A program made the position numbers and the translations under genes. Source: Thalassospira sp. MCCC 1A03138 (lineage in GTDB: Bacteria; Pseudomonadota; Alphaproteobacteria; Rhodospirillales; Thalassospiraceae). Taken from it: DNA of 64,000 bases. The notes under the pieces are model-generated. The model saw only the letters and a list, made by a program, of their open reading frames with translations. It was not told the DNA's origin and searched no databases. The DNA lies in contig NZ_JFJY01000001.1 in the NCBI RefSeq assembly GCF_002115785.1, positions 434,001 to 498,000 of the forward strand, read 5' to 3'. Every line of letters begins with the position of its first letter. Positions within the stretch are counted from its first letter, which is position 1. Shown piece by piece: positions 36,993-46,908 of this stretch.

Positions 36993-37178
36993 ATGGATTT
37001 TCTGCTCACACCTGGCACCATTGTCCGCCATCCTGGCCAGCCCGACTGGGGCCTTGGTCGCATTCAGGCGGTAGACGGCGACAGGATCGCCGTGAATTTC
37101 GAAGAGGCCGGACGCCAGATCATCCGCCCACGCCATGTCGTGCTTGAAATTGTCGAGGCTGCCATCGGCTATGAATAA
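36993..37178 (+). CDS. DUF3553 family protein
   Basis: A 61-residue protein that fits the small DUF3553 family of alphaproteobacteria: LLTPGTIVRHPGQPDWGLGR, then QAVDGDRIAVNFEEAGRQII, an SH3-like small beta fold resembling the UvrD/PcrA C-terminal tudor. It starts at ATG 36993; the frame is open upstream but that part looks non-coding. It neighbours chpT. Function is unknown. Confidence 0.85.
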   Translation: MDFLLTPGTIVRHPGQPDWGLGRIQAVDGDRIAVNFEEAGRQIIRPRHVVLEIVEAAIGYE

Positions 37179-37339
37179 CAGCACGTAACCGCCTGCGATG
37201 GCACGGAACTTGCTCAAATGAAAAGATTGAATAATTCGGCGTCTTGACGGAATTTGATACGCAAGATCGCATCCATCGGCTACCGGACGCACCAATCCGG
37301 TGATCTGATTTAAATGATAACTAAGGTCGGAACGGGTAA

Positions 37340-38173
37340 ATGATTGCAATCGTTAAAGCACCGCGGGACAGCTTCAAACAGCGTCACCACTCCGCCGCAT
37401 TCGCCGTACTCGAACAATTTGCCGCCGGCCTCATCGAACAGGCCAAGGCGCATGGCGGCACCATCAGCGCCGAACAGATTTCAAGCGCGCTGGAAACCTT
37501 GCGCGGGCAGAACAAGCTGTTTGACGCGGCATGGATGACGCTTGAGGCCGATCTTGATACCGTCAAGACCCGCCAGAATGTTGCTGTCCGCCACGATCCG
37601 CTGGGCCGCCTTCTGGTCAGCCGTTTTGCCCATCAGCTTGAAGGTCGCGAAGCAGGCGATCTGGAACATGGGGCACTGTCGCGCGAAATCCTGCAACCCT
37701 TCTTCAAGGTCATCCGCATGATGGTTGGCATGGATATGCTGCAGGAAATCGATGGCGAAATACAGACCATCATTGAACAGCATGCCGACGAAGAAGATGA
37801 GTTGCGTGATCCGACAGATTACTGGGATCACCTTGCCGAAGAGCCACAGGTCGCCAACCGGCTTAATCTGGTCTTCTCGCGCATGGCCCTGCATTTCAAG
37901 GATTACGAGCGGCGTAAAAACTGGATGATCCAATTGGTCAATGACAACATGCCGCATGGCGATCATGCATGGACCTTTACCGAGGAACATTGTGTACGAT
38001 TGCTGCGCGCCCTGTTCCGCGATGTACGTTCCGCCCTGTCCAAGCCGGAGCGTTCGGCCGAACTGGTTGCCAAGCTTGGCAGCGAGAATGTCGAGACGCT
38101 ACGCAACGTCATGGCATCGCTTGATCGCGACGTCGCGTCCCTTCACATCCGCGAAGCCGAAAACTGGGAATAG
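37340..38173 (+). CDS. Conserved hypothetical protein, helical, unknown function
   Basis: A 277-residue soluble protein, strongly helical and acidic, without signal peptide or membrane helix. Visible features are an N-terminal helical region (FAVLEQFAAGLIEQAKAHGG), a central acidic part with DEEDELRDPTDYWDHLAEEP, and a C-terminal bundle (LVFSRMALHFKDYERRKNWM). I do not recognise the family. Codon use matches its neighbours and the frame is uninterrupted, so it is a real gene. It starts at ATG 37340 and is followed about 200 bases later by moaA. Confidence 0.8.
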   Translation: MIAIVKAPRDSFKQRHHSAAFAVLEQFAAGLIEQAKAHGGTISAEQISSALETLRGQNKLFDAAWMTLEADLDTVKTRQNVAVRHDPLGRLLVSRFAHQLEGREAGDLEHGALSREILQPFFKVIRMMVGMDMLQEIDGEIQTIIEQHADEEDELRDPTDYWDHLAEEPQVANRLNLVFSRMALHFKDYERRKNWMIQLVNDNMPHGDHAWTFTEEHCVRLLRALFRDVRSALSKPERSAELVAKLGSENVETLRNVMASLDRDVASLHIREAENWE

Positions 38174-38372
38174 GCATTCGATAATTCTGAATTTCCTGAC
38201 AGATAAAAAAACCGCGGCGGATATTTCCCGCAGTTTTTCTGATGTCATCTGACGGAAAGGTGATGATTTCATCACAAATCGGGGTGGCCAAATCAATCCC
38301 CCCTGTGAGAAAGTCGAACTTGCGCACTACATAGCGTTTCCAGACCAATAAACAGAAACAAGCGCCGCCGCC

Positions 38373-39371
38373 ATGAGCAGACCGCTGATTGACAAATATG
38401 GCCGCCATGTATCGTACCTTCGGGTATCGGTGACGGACCGTTGTGACTTCCGCTGCACCTATTGCATGGCCGAAAGCATGATCTTTCTGCCAAAGTCCGA
38501 AGTCCTGACACTTGAAGAACTCGATCAGCTCTGTTCGGCCTTCATTGCACGCGGTGTGCGCAAACTGCGCCTGACCGGGGGCGAGCCACTGGTGCGCCGC
38601 GGCATCATGGATTTGATCAGGGATTTGTCGCGTCATCTCAAATCCGGTGCGCTTGACGAACTGACCATGACGACGAATGGCAGCCAGCTTGCCACCTATG
38701 CCGATGATCTGGCTCGCCTTGGTGTCAAACGGCTCAACATCTCCCTTGATAGCCTTGATCATCAGAAATTCGCCGAAATCACCCGCCGCGGCCGCCTTGA
38801 ACAGGTGTTAAGCGGGCTTGAAGCCGCCAAACAGGCGGGGCTCAAGATCAAGATCAACACGGTCGCCCTTCGCAATTTCAACGAAGACGAAATTTCCCGT
38901 CTTGTCGCCTGGTGTGGCAAGGAAGGCTTTGATCTTTGCCTGATTGAAACCATGCCGCTTGGCGATATCGACGGGGATCGCACCGATCAATATCTGCCGC
39001 TGACCGCCGTTCGTGAACGTCTGGAACAGGAATATACTCTGATCCCGTCCGAATATGTCACCCCCGGCCCGGCACGCTATGTCACGGTGACGGAAACCGG
39101 CGGACGGCTTGGTTTCATCACACCTCTTACCCATAATTTCTGCGAAGGCTGCAACCGCGTCCGTGTGACCTGCACCGGCACACTTTACATGTGCCTTGGG
39201 CAGGAAGACCACGTTGATCTGCGCGCGGCCCTCCGCTCGGGAGCGCCCGAAACCCTTGACCGTCTACTTGACGAAGCCATGCTGCTGAAACCCAAGGGCC
39301 ATGATTTCGTCATCGACCGCAAGGGCCAAAAACCCGCAGTCGGCCGCCATATGAGCATGACGGGCGGCTGA
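38373..39371 (+). CDS. moaA: GTP 3',8-cyclase MoaA (molybdopterin biosynthesis)
   Basis: Radical-SAM enzyme for the first step of molybdenum cofactor synthesis. The N-terminal cluster is CDFRCTYC (C24, C28, C31), with the SAM GGE motif in [17 protein letters not shown]-terminal second [4Fe-4S] site [13 protein letters not shown] binds GTP. The chain ends MSMTGG, matching the Gly-Gly tail needed for MoaA activation. The 332-residue length is normal. It is not followed by other moa genes. Confidence 0.96.
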   Translation: MSRPLIDKYGRHVSYLRVSVTDRCDFRCTYCMAESMIFLPKSEVLTLEELDQLCSAFIARGVRKLRLTGGEPLVRRGIMDLIRDLSRHLKSGALDELTMTTNGSQLATYADDLARLGVKRLNISLDSLDHQKFAEITRRGRLEQVLSGLEAAKQAGLKIKINTVALRNFNEDEISRLVAWCGKEGFDLCLIETMPLGDIDGDRTDQYLPLTAVRERLEQEYTLIPSEYVTPGPARYVTVTETGGRLGFITPLTHNFCEGCNRVRVTCTGTLYMCLGQEDHVDLRAALRSGAPETLDRLLDEAMLLKPKGHDFVIDRKGQKPAVGRHMSMTGG

Positions 39372-39406
39372 TCCGGACATCACTCCATTCCAGTTACAGG
39401 CATAAA

Positions 39407-40543
39407 ATGAACATTCTGATTGTCGGCGGCGGCATCGCCGGTTTGTCTGCGGCCATTGCCCTGCAAGGCGACCGACATGACATTACGATTGCCGAAACCC
39501 TTGATGGTTGGAAACCGGCCGGGGCGGGGTTGCACCTGCCCGGCAATGCGGTGACGGCCCTTCGGGACCTTGGCATTGATAAGGATGTTGCGGCCAAATC
39601 ATGCGCCTTTCCGCGACTGGATTATTTCGATCATCGTGACCGGAAACTGTTTGCGCTTGAAACCGAACAGCTCGGCTGGCCGACATTTCAGGCCCTGACC
39701 CGCAGCGACTTTCACGAAATCCTGTGCGCCAGACTGACAACGCCGACCATCCGGTTTGGTCTTTCCGTATCCGACATCAGTAACACCCCCGATCAGGCAC
39801 AGGTTCGTTTTACCGACGGCACGACCGGCAGCTTTGATCTTGTGATCGGTGCGGACGGGATCAATTCAGTCGTTCGACACCTGGTTTTTGGCCCGGAATA
39901 TATCCCGCAGCCGACCGGTTATATCTGCTGGCGCTGGATCACGAATTATCCCTTCGGCCTGACAGCGCCCAAATTCATCATCAGTTACGGGCAGGTCATT
40001 CTGGTGATGCCGGTGGGGGATAGCCGGTTTTATATCTATGCCAGCACCTATGATCCGGGCGAAAGAATACACGACTTGCCGACAAACGAGCTTGCCGTGC
40101 ATTTTGCCCGGTTTGATGGTCCCGTACGCGACATGCTAGGCACAATCGGAACGGACACCGTCATTCACGAAGGCCGTATTCAGCAAATGGTCATGCCCGA
40201 ATGGGTTGCGGGGCGTGTGGCCCTGATCGGGGATGCGGCACACGGCACCCTTCCGACCATGGCACAGGGGGCGACGCAATCGATCAAGGATGGCTTGGCA
40301 ATGGCCAATGCCTTTCGCACGCAATCCGATATCACAACCGCGCTTGCCGACTGGCAGGCCGCCCGACTGCCCGAAGCACACTGGGTCCAGCAACAATCCC
40401 TGCAACGCATGGGTTTCGCCAAAATCCGCGGCAGGGCCGGTGTCTGGTTGCGCAATACCCTTATGCGCAGGATCGGCCCGAAGATTGTTGCATCGGGCTT
40501 CCGTCCGCTGATTGACGGCATGGCAGGTAACCGCAAGGACTAG
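39407..40543 (+). CDS. FAD-dependent monooxygenase
   Basis: A class A flavoprotein hydroxylase-like enzyme. The Rossmann motif is ILIVGGGIAGLSAAIALQG at residues 2-20, then LVIGADGINSVVRHLVFG (DG motif) and VALIGDAAHGTLPTMAQGAT (GD motif, FAD ribityl binding), in the usual order. At 378 residues it fits the salicylate/3-hydroxybenzoate hydroxylase-like group. The substrate cannot be inferred. Its stop overlaps the convergent gene's stop in a shared CTAG (40540-40543). Confidence 0.88.
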   Translation: MNILIVGGGIAGLSAAIALQGDRHDITIAETLDGWKPAGAGLHLPGNAVTALRDLGIDKDVAAKSCAFPRLDYFDHRDRKLFALETEQLGWPTFQALTRSDFHEILCARLTTPTIRFGLSVSDISNTPDQAQVRFTDGTTGSFDLVIGADGINSVVRHLVFGPEYIPQPTGYICWRWITNYPFGLTAPKFIISYGQVILVMPVGDSRFYIYASTYDPGERIHDLPTNELAVHFARFDGPVRDMLGTIGTDTVIHEGRIQQMVMPEWVAGRVALIGDAAHGTLPTMAQGATQSIKDGLAMANAFRTQSDITTALADWQAARLPEAHWVQQQSLQRMGFAKIRGRAGVWLRNTLMRRIGPKIVASGFRPLIDGMAGNRKD

Positions 40544-41010
40544 GTGAACGCCTTTCGGATCTGCTCGATTGCCGTCATCGCGACGGCATGGCTTTCCGCC
40601 GCCAGCAGATGTGCAGGGCAACGCGCGCAATCCGAACTGCCAAACCCGGCAATCGGAATGGAAATGCCCGGCACCATACCCAAAGCAGCACGCAAATCGC
40701 ATTCACACCCATCGGGCATGACAAGCATCGCGACCACGTACCCGATGCCGTTGGTCAGTTCATCGACATGCCAATGCTGTTTCTTCTCCGTCCGGCAATG
40801 ACGTTTGACACGGGCCGCAATGCCACCCGATCCGTTGGCAGAACCGCAATAAAGATAAGTGCCCCGGCGCAGGATGGCCCCGGCGAAGCGTTTGTTCCGT
40901 AAAGCCAGATCAGCAGAAAGATCAATCACGAGAATATAGGCTCCGGCAACTTTGGGAAGCAGCCGGAGGGTTTCATCATTTATGTCAGCAACAAGCCGCG
41001 TCAAAGTCAC
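40540..41010 (-). CDS. DUF123 / GIY-YIG-like nuclease-family protein
   Basis: A 156-residue protein resembling the DUF123 branch of the GIY-YIG superfamily. GAYILVIDL and RGTYLYCGSANGSGGIAARVKRH are the GIY and YIG-like segments with the conserved Arg. HWHVDELT and a Cys pair (CECDL, SDCARCPAH) follow, as in DUF123 proteins with a metal-binding tail. Nuclease activity is not certain. It shares 4 bases with the stop of the previous gene and its start overlaps the next minus-strand gene's stop. Confidence 0.8.
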   Translation of the reverse strand: MTLTRLVADINDETLRLLPKVAGAYILVIDLSADLALRNKRFAGAILRRGTYLYCGSANGSGGIAARVKRHCRTEKKQHWHVDELTNGIGYVVAMLVMPDGCECDLRAALGMVPGISIPIAGFGSSDCARCPAHLLAAESHAVAMTAIEQIRKAFT

Positions 41011-41522
41011 AGCAGCAGATCAACCGAAAGACCGGGGCCGCGCGTGCCATTAGCAAGCACGGGTTCACAATCCTCGTTGATCCGTGACGCGATGCGCTGT
41101 CGCAAGGCACTGAAACGTTCCGACGTCACGACATCAACAGGCTGATCCAGATGAACCTCGATCCGGTAAACACCGCCAACCGGGGTTCTGGTGACACCGC
41201 GGATTTGGCCGCACACCGCATGGCCGAGATAGGACCCGGCAAAGCGTTTGCCGATACCAAGATCGGCAATCCGGACCGGTTCGCGTTTGCGCGTCATGGC
41301 AATCGCGGTGTTCCAGTCACGAAATCCGTGGCTTTGCGCCAGAAGCTCGAGGCTTCCGGTGTGGGAAACCGTCATCTTGCGGCTGGCCAGTGCCTTGCGC
41401 AGGCGTTTTGCCTGCTGCTTAAGCATTTCCGCCGGATCGCCCGATGCGGTTTTTGCAAAATCGGCAAGCTCGACAGGTGTCTGTTCAGGCTTTTCGGGCG
41501 GGTTATGAACGGGTTGGGTCAT
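41007..41522 (-). CDS. Glyoxalase-superfamily-related protein, unknown function
   Basis: A 171-residue cytosolic protein whose helical segment KRLRKALASRKMTVSHTGSL and LLAQSHGFRDWNTAIA is found in proteins labelled glyoxalase superfamily protein. The C-terminal half has VHLDQPVDVVTSERFSALRQ. I set the start at ATG 41522 because AGGAGA precedes it by about 5 bases; the frame is open to 41681 but unlikely coding. It overlaps the DUF123 gene by four bases, so the two form a pair. The function is not known. Confidence 0.7.
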   Translation of the reverse strand: MTQPVHNPPEKPEQTPVELADFAKTASGDPAEMLKQQAKRLRKALASRKMTVSHTGSLELLAQSHGFRDWNTAIAMTRKREPVRIADLGIGKRFAGSYLGHAVCGQIRGVTRTPVGGVYRIEVHLDQPVDVVTSERFSALRQRIASRINEDCEPVLANGTRGPGLSVDLLL

Positions 41523-41851
41523 TTTCGTCTCCTGACAGGAGGCCGGGTGTCCGCATTGCCGGTCCGACGTCACAAGAAGACGGGGAACCGATAAAATCGT
41601 CTGCATCACTTTACCATGAGCCAAAGCCCCGCGAACGGCCGGTGTGTGCAACCGCACATTTCGTAGCGCAATGTGCCGCAAAACACAAGCATCACCATAT
41701 CTTTGACCGCGCGAAGCGCATTACCGCTTGCAGAAATTGACAGCCCCCACAGGGACAACATATACCAGAATTAACAAATATCGCCGGGCACCCGGATGAA
41801 TGCGCCAAACAGGGCGCAAGGGTATTCGACCAATTATAAGGAATTAGCGCC

Positions 41852-42085
41852 ATGGCCATGGAAGCCCACGAAATCGAAACGATGATCAAGGAAGCCCTTC
41901 CCGATGCACAGGTCCGCATCGAGGACCTTCGCGGTGATGGCGATCATTATGCCGCAATCGTTGTGTCCGAGTCCTTCCGTGGTAAAACCCGCGTGATGCA
42001 GCACCAGATGATCTATTCCGCCCTCAAAGGCAAAATGGGCGGTGATCTGCACGCCCTTGCGCTTCAGACTTCCGCACCGGAATAA
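41852..42085 (+). CDS. BolA-family protein
   Basis: A 77-residue BolA/IbaG-type protein that partners monothiol glutaredoxins in iron-sulfur or iron signalling. The central motif DLRGDGDHYAAIVVSESFRG followed by TRVMQHQMIYSALKG is characteristic, including the His that helps bind the shared cluster. AAGGA precedes ATG 41852 by 9 bases. A monothiol glutaredoxin lies 1.2 kb downstream, separated by rarD. Confidence 0.93.
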   Translation: MAMEAHEIETMIKEALPDAQVRIEDLRGDGDHYAAIVVSESFRGKTRVMQHQMIYSALKGKMGGDLHALALQTSAPE

Positions 42086-42213
42086 GTTCGGCAGCACAGG
42101 TACGCCTTGCGTTTGCCACCATCCTTGCAAGGCCGCCAGAAAATTACGGGCGCAGATCGGCTTTCGGCGCCCTTGATATTCCCGACACAAACCAGAATGA
42201 CTACCCGTATTCG

Positions 42214-42235
42214 AACCCGGATCAATATCCGGGTT
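42214..42235 (+). terminator. Hairpin downstream of bolA-like gene
   Basis: Perfect 9-bp stem AACCCGGAT (42214-42222) / ATCCGGGTT (42227-42235) with a 4-base loop, then TCC. It lacks a real T-run, so a terminator is only suggested. Confidence 0.45.
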
Positions 42236-42319
42236 TCCGCTCCGGTTCAGGCTTGAATATCGTTCTGCCCATCAGGCACCTGCCGTTTAGCCCCACAAAA
42301 TGACCATGGTTCAATAACG

Positions 42320-43228
42320 ATGACATCATCCCAAAAACCGGCTTTGATCGGTGCCGGACCACTGGCCGGGCTTGGTGCCTTTGTCATCTGGGGCTTTCTG
42401 GGCTTCTATTTCAAAATCATCGATTTCGCGAGCCCGTTTGAAATTCTCGCCCATCGCATCCTATGGTCGGCGATGCTGACATTGACACTGGTTTTTGTCC
42501 TGAAACGTCGTGCGCGATTGTGGGACCTGCTATCGTCCAGGCGCACCATGGGACTGTTATTCATAAGCAGCCTGCTGATCGCCGGGAACTGGGTGATCTA
42601 TATCTGGTCGGTCCATATCGGACATGCGCTTGAAGCCAGCCTTGGCTATTACATCATGCCGCTGATCATGCTGATCCTTGGTCGCATCTTCTTTGGCGAG
42701 AAGCTTAATCGCATTCAGATCGTCTCGGTACTGATCTGCTTTGCCGGGGTTCTGAACCTTCTGGTGTTTTTCGGATCACTGCCGTGGATTGCGCTTAGCC
42801 TGTCGTTGCTGTTCGGCTTTTATGGCGTCATCCGCAAATTTGTTCCGGCCGATCCGATTGCCGGTCTGTTTGTCGAATGTCTGCTGCTGTCGCCGATGGC
42901 ATTTGGCTATCTGGTCTGGCTGAATGCATCGGACACCATGGCCTTCACCAATCTGGGGATCGGCCATGATGCTCTGCTGGTGTCGCTGGGTGCTGTCACA
43001 ACCATTCCGCTGGTGCTGTTTGCCTTTGCCGCCCGGAACATGAAATTTTCCGCGCTTGGTCTGATGCAGTATCTGAATCCGACGATCCAGTTCTTTGTCG
43101 CGGTTCTGTTGCTCGGCGAAACTTTTACCCAGGCGCATATGATAACCTATGCGCTGGTCTGGGTAGGACTTGGCATTTTTACATGGGATAATCTGCGGAC
43201 CGCACGGCAATTGCGCCGCAAGAGTTGA
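42320..43228 (+). CDS. rarD: RarD-type EamA transporter
   Basis: A ten-helix inner-membrane permease of the DMT superfamily. It matches RarD in its N-terminal GAFVIWGFLGFYFKIIDFAS and in ASPFEILAHRILWS. Later segments include SLGYYIMPLIMLILGRIFFG and LMQYLNPTIQFFVAVLLLGE. Length 302 fits. Solute unknown. It separates the bolA-like and grxD genes, which are adjacent in many alphaproteobacteria. Confidence 0.92.
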   Translation: MTSSQKPALIGAGPLAGLGAFVIWGFLGFYFKIIDFASPFEILAHRILWSAMLTLTLVFVLKRRARLWDLLSSRRTMGLLFISSLLIAGNWVIYIWSVHIGHALEASLGYYIMPLIMLILGRIFFGEKLNRIQIVSVLICFAGVLNLLVFFGSLPWIALSLSLLFGFYGVIRKFVPADPIAGLFVECLLLSPMAFGYLVWLNASDTMAFTNLGIGHDALLVSLGAVTTIPLVLFAFAARNMKFSALGLMQYLNPTIQFFVAVLLLGETFTQAHMITYALVWVGLGIFTWDNLRTARQLRRKS

Positions 43229-43325
43229 CAGAACCGCCCCTTCCAGCCATATCTTCGGCCATAAAACCATAACCTGAAATATCGCGGCAGAGAGATCGCC
43301 GCCTTTGCAGCCAAGGACAACCAAC

Positions 43326-43661
43326 ATGACCGACAATCCGGTTTTTGATCGCATCCAGAAAGACATCAACGATAACGACGTCGTTCTGTTCATGAAGGGC
43401 ACCTCGATGTTCCCACAATGCGGTTTCTCGGCCGCCGTCGTGCAGGTCCTTGCCGAACTCGGCGCGCCGTTCAAGGACATCAACGTTCTGGTCGACCCGG
43501 CAATCCGCCAGGGCATCAAGGACTTCTCGAACTGGCCGACCATTCCGCAGCTTTATGTCAAAGGCGAATTCGTTGGCGGTTGCGACATCGTTCGTGAAAT
43601 GTATGCCTCGGGCGAACTGGCCCAGCACCTGAAAGACAAGGGCGTTGCTGTCGCTGCCTGA
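43326..43661 (+). CDS. grxD: Monothiol glutaredoxin GrxD (Grx4 type)
   Basis: Class II monothiol glutaredoxin that binds a [2Fe-2S] cluster and transfers it with BolA-type partners. The active site is CGFS in [12 protein letters not shown] (about 27-38), followed by [20 protein letters not shown]. The 111 residues start at ATG 43326, which begins [16 protein letters not shown]; the frame is open slightly further upstream. A terminator follows at 43709. Confidence 0.95.
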   Translation: MTDNPVFDRIQKDINDNDVVLFMKGTSMFPQCGFSAAVVQVLAELGAPFKDINVLVDPAIRQGIKDFSNWPTIPQLYVKGEFVGGCDIVREMYASGELAQHLKDKGVAVAA

Positions 43662-43708
43662 AAAGGCGGATGACACAGACCCGATCCGGCCTCACAGCCG
43701 AAGATATG

Positions 43709-43742
43709 AAACGCGCCGTGCGGATGCCCGGCGCGTTTTTTA
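43709..43742 (+). terminator. Rho-independent terminator after grxD
   Basis: Stem AAACGCGCCG (43709-43718) / CGGCGCGTTT (43729-43738), 10-base loop, then TTTA. Confidence 0.85.
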
Positions 43743-43885
43743 TTGCCCTGCTGCGATTTCCATCACCTCAAGCCCTGCGTGCATATGGGCCGACGTCGTA
43801 AAACTATTCCTTGAAGGCCCTGTTTGCCTGTACCATCTTCCAGATGGGAATTCGTTTTTACGAACAGGACGTTGGGCGGGACATT

Positions 43886-46102
43886 ATGAAAATCACAACA
43901 AAAATCCTGATGTGCCTCGGGCTCTGGCTGCTGGTGGCCGGCACTGTGTCGGCTATGGCAGACAGGGCACATGCACAGGCTGCCTTGGCTACAATCGCCG
44001 CCCAAAACGAAGTACAGACCACGGAAACAACCGATCCGTCCGATGATGCCTTGTCCGAGACGGCTGAAACGACCTTCAGCTATTACGACTTTCTTGATGC
44101 CGGGGTTGCACGAACCCGCGAACAGATCGCAGATACCTTTACCGGTCTTGAAACCTTTCCCGATGAAATGGCACGAACCGGTGATTTCCTGGCATCGGAC
44201 ATCGGCCGCAGGGGACTGATGCGCCTTGCGCTGTTTACCGTGATCTTTGTCGGTGTCGGATTGATCGTCGAATTCCTGTATCGCCGCGCTGCGGCCCCGC
44301 TTTGCAGCTATCTTGAAGCACAGCACCCCACTCGGTTTTTCGACCGGCTGCGTCAAATGGCGCTTTTATCCGTCCTGTCGCTGCTGTCTTTGACGGTCTT
44401 TGCCATCGGCTCGATCGGTGCCTTCATGATCTTTGACTGGCCCCCCCTGATGAAGGGAGCACTCCTGTCACTGCTCGCCGCATTTTTTGTCCTGCGTCTC
44501 GTCATGATCGTGCTGCAATTCCTGTTTGCGCCACAGGCCGAAGGCCTTCGGATGATCAATGTGGATCCACAGACTGCAGCAACACTGACGCGCACCATCA
44601 CCATCGCAAGTGGCGTTTCGTTATCTGCCTTTGCGCTGGCCGGGGTTTTTCGGCAATCACCGGCAATGGTACATGGCGACATAATCCTTTTTGATATCGC
44701 GGTCGTGATCAGTGTTCTGGCCTTTTGCTTCGCAACGGTTTCGCTGGCGCGTTATTTCGCCACTCACCGGCTCACGGGCGCAGTTGAAAAGATTGCCCTG
44801 CCCGTGTCGCTTGCCCGTTTATGGCCCGTCATTATCTGCGCCTATCTGATTGCACTCGGTGCGACGACCATTCTGGCGGCAGACCGCTTCATGAAGTGCC
44901 TGCTGGCGATTGGCATAGCCTGCCTGTTTGATGCGATTTTCCGCAACATCATCGAAAGCCAGCATCGCAAAAAAGCCCGACTGGCCGAAGCTGAAGCAGA
45001 TGCGATCAATGCCCGTGCCGAAGCCGCCGCGATGGAGGCCGAGGAAGAATTCAAACCGGTTCAACCGGACCTTCCGGTCTTTACCCCGGTTCTGAAACGC
45101 GGTGTGCGGCTTCTGGCAATTGTCTTTGTCCTTGCCAGCTTCTGGCGCATCTGGGGATTTGATCGCCTTGCGCTGGCCGAGGATGCCGGGATCATTGCGC
45201 GTGCGCTTGATGCCTCGACCGAGATCATCATGATCCTGCTGATTGCCGATCTGGTCTGGTCCCTGATCAAGGCATTCCTTGACGAACGCATGAGCCAAAG
45301 CGGTACTGGAGATGGACATGGCGACGGCGAAGGTGGCGGTACCGGGTTATCGCGGATTGAAACCCTTCTACCGCTTCTGAAAAACTTCGCGCTTACCGTC
45401 ATCGTCATCATGGTGGTAATGGTGACATTGTCAGCACTCGGCGTTGATATCGGCCCGTTGATCGCCGGTGCCGGGGTTGTTGGCCTTGCCATCGGCTTTG
45501 GCAGCCAGGCACTGGTACGTGACGTGGTCGCCGGGGTTTTCTTCCTGCTTGATGATGCCTTCCGGCTTGGTGAATATATCGAGGTCGATAACCTGCGCGG
45601 GCGGGTCGAAAATATCTCAATCCGGTCGATGCAACTGCGCCATCACCGCGGCCCCCTGCAAACGGTGCCCTTTGGCGAAATCAAATCGATCATCAACCAC
45701 AGCCGCGACTGGGTGATCGTCAAACTTGAATTCCGTGTGCCGTTCGAAACCGACGTCAACAAGATCAAAAAACTGGTCAAAAAGCTGTCTGCCGAACTGC
45801 TGGAAGATCCGCTGATCGGTGACAGCTTTATCGAACCGCTGAAATCGCAGGGCGTTCGCCGGATGGAAGAATTCAACATGGTGATCGGGCTTAAATATAC
45901 CTCCAAGCCCGGTGAACAATTCACCATCCGCAAAACCGTCTATCAAAGCGTTCTGGCGATGTTCAAGGAAAACGGCATCCACATGGCATCCCGCAATGTG
46001 AAGGTCGATGTGCCCGACGACGCCACACCGGAACAGAAAAAAGAAGCGATTGCCGCAGCCGCACAGCAGGCATCCGAACAGATCGCCCCGCCAAAGGGCT
46101 AA
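43886..46102 (+). CDS. Large mechanosensitive channel of the MscS family
   Basis: A 738-residue channel with a probable signal peptide (MKITTKILMCLGLWLLVAGT, cleavage after AHA), several N-terminal membrane helices, an acidic/Ala-rich cytoplasmic stretch (KKARLAEAEADAINARAEAA), and a C-terminal MscS core. The pore helix is in GAGVVGLAIGFGSQALVRDV followed by FFLLDDAFRLGEYIEVDN. The beta and C-terminal domains complete it. The size is nearer YbiO/MscM-like than MscS (286 residues). ATG 43886 is chosen for the signal peptide; 43811 would add 25 unlikely residues. Confidence 0.9.
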   Translation: MKITTKILMCLGLWLLVAGTVSAMADRAHAQAALATIAAQNEVQTTETTDPSDDALSETAETTFSYYDFLDAGVARTREQIADTFTGLETFPDEMARTGDFLASDIGRRGLMRLALFTVIFVGVGLIVEFLYRRAAAPLCSYLEAQHPTRFFDRLRQMALLSVLSLLSLTVFAIGSIGAFMIFDWPPLMKGALLSLLAAFFVLRLVMIVLQFLFAPQAEGLRMINVDPQTAATLTRTITIASGVSLSAFALAGVFRQSPAMVHGDIILFDIAVVISVLAFCFATVSLARYFATHRLTGAVEKIALPVSLARLWPVIICAYLIALGATTILAADRFMKCLLAIGIACLFDAIFRNIIESQHRKKARLAEAEADAINARAEAAAMEAEEEFKPVQPDLPVFTPVLKRGVRLLAIVFVLASFWRIWGFDRLALAEDAGIIARALDASTEIIMILLIADLVWSLIKAFLDERMSQSGTGDGHGDGEGGGTGLSRIETLLPLLKNFALTVIVIMVVMVTLSALGVDIGPLIAGAGVVGLAIGFGSQALVRDVVAGVFFLLDDAFRLGEYIEVDNLRGRVENISIRSMQLRHHRGPLQTVPFGEIKSIINHSRDWVIVKLEFRVPFETDVNKIKKLVKKLSAELLEDPLIGDSFIEPLKSQGVRRMEEFNMVIGLKYTSKPGEQFTIRKTVYQSVLAMFKENGIHMASRNVKVDVPDDATPEQKKEAIAAAAQQASEQIAPPKG

Positions 46103-46132
46103 GAAGCCAAAGCCCGTCGTGCGTTCCGAAAT

Positions 46133-46170
46133 CAGAAAGCCCCGCACAGCAAACCGTGCGGGGCTTTCTG
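46133..46170 (+). terminator. Hairpin after mscS-family gene
   Basis: Perfect 15-bp stem CAGAAAGCCCCGCAC (46133-46147) / GTGCGGGGCTTTCTG (46156-46170), 8-base loop. The TTTCTG arm gives only a weak T-run. Confidence 0.7.
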
Positions 46171-46186
46171 ATGAGGGCTGACAAAG

Positions 46187-46218
46187 CAAAACGCCCGCTG
46201 TTTCCAGCGGGCGTTTTG
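46187..46218 (-). terminator. Terminator after rpsD
   Basis: 14-bp stem (46187-46200 with 46205-46218, loop TTTC) rich in GC with AAAA/TTTT ends. On the minus strand the TTTTG arm is followed by CTTTGTC. It also faces the mscS hairpin. Confidence 0.8.
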
Positions 46219-46246
46219 TGTTCGTCTTCGCGAAATCCGATAAGGA

Positions 46247-46864
46247 TTAACGCGAGTAGAATTCGACGACCAGGTTCGGCTGCATCTGAACCGGGTACGG
46301 AATTTCTGCGAATTTCGGAACGCGAACGAAGGTACCTTTGAAGGCCTTCGCGTCAACGTCGAGATATTCCGGAACATCGCGTTCGTTCAGGTTGGCAGCT
46401 TCCAGAACCATCGGGATTTCGCGCGAAGCCTGTTTGACTTCAACAACGTCGCCTTCTTTAACAAGGTAAGAAGGAATGGTGACTTTCTTGCCGTTGACAA
46501 GAATGTGGCCGTGGTTAACGAACTGACGCGCTGCGAACACGGTCGGAACGAATTTCATGCGGTAGATAACGGCATCAAGACGGGTCTCGAGAATACCGAC
46601 CAGCGTTTCCGAAGTATCGCCCGGACGACGGGATGCTTCTTTGTAGTAACGCAGGAACTGTTTTTCGGAGATGGAGCCGTAGTAGCCTTTAAGCTGCTGT
46701 TTGGCGAACAGCTGGGTGCCGTAATCGGTCGGCTTTTTACGACGGGTCGCGCCGTGCATGCCCGGTGCATATTCGCGCTTGTTCAGCGGCGATTTTGCGC
46801 GGCCCCAAAGGTTCACGCCAAGGCGGCGGTCAATCTTATGCTTTGCAGCAATACGTTTCGACAT
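46247..46864 (-). CDS. rpsD: 30S ribosomal protein S4
   Basis: S4 nucleates 30S assembly by binding 16S rRNA. The 205-residue product begins [20 protein letters not shown] and contains the S4 RNA-binding domain (about 94-160: [40 protein letters not shown]) and the conserved C-terminal FYSR. It is encoded alone, away from the ribosomal protein operons, as is common in alphaproteobacteria, with its own promoter at 46984-47011. Confidence 0.98.
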   Translation of the reverse strand: MSKRIAAKHKIDRRLGVNLWGRAKSPLNKREYAPGMHGATRRKKPTDYGTQLFAKQQLKGYYGSISEKQFLRYYKEASRRPGDTSETLVGILETRLDAVIYRMKFVPTVFAARQFVNHGHILVNGKKVTIPSYLVKEGDVVEVKQASREIPMVLEAANLNERDVPEYLDVDAKAFKGTFVRVPKFAEIPYPVQMQPNLVVEFYSR

Positions 46865-46908
46865 TTTGTAACTCTCTTTTTTAAGATCACTTTATTGTCC
46901 CGATAGTT

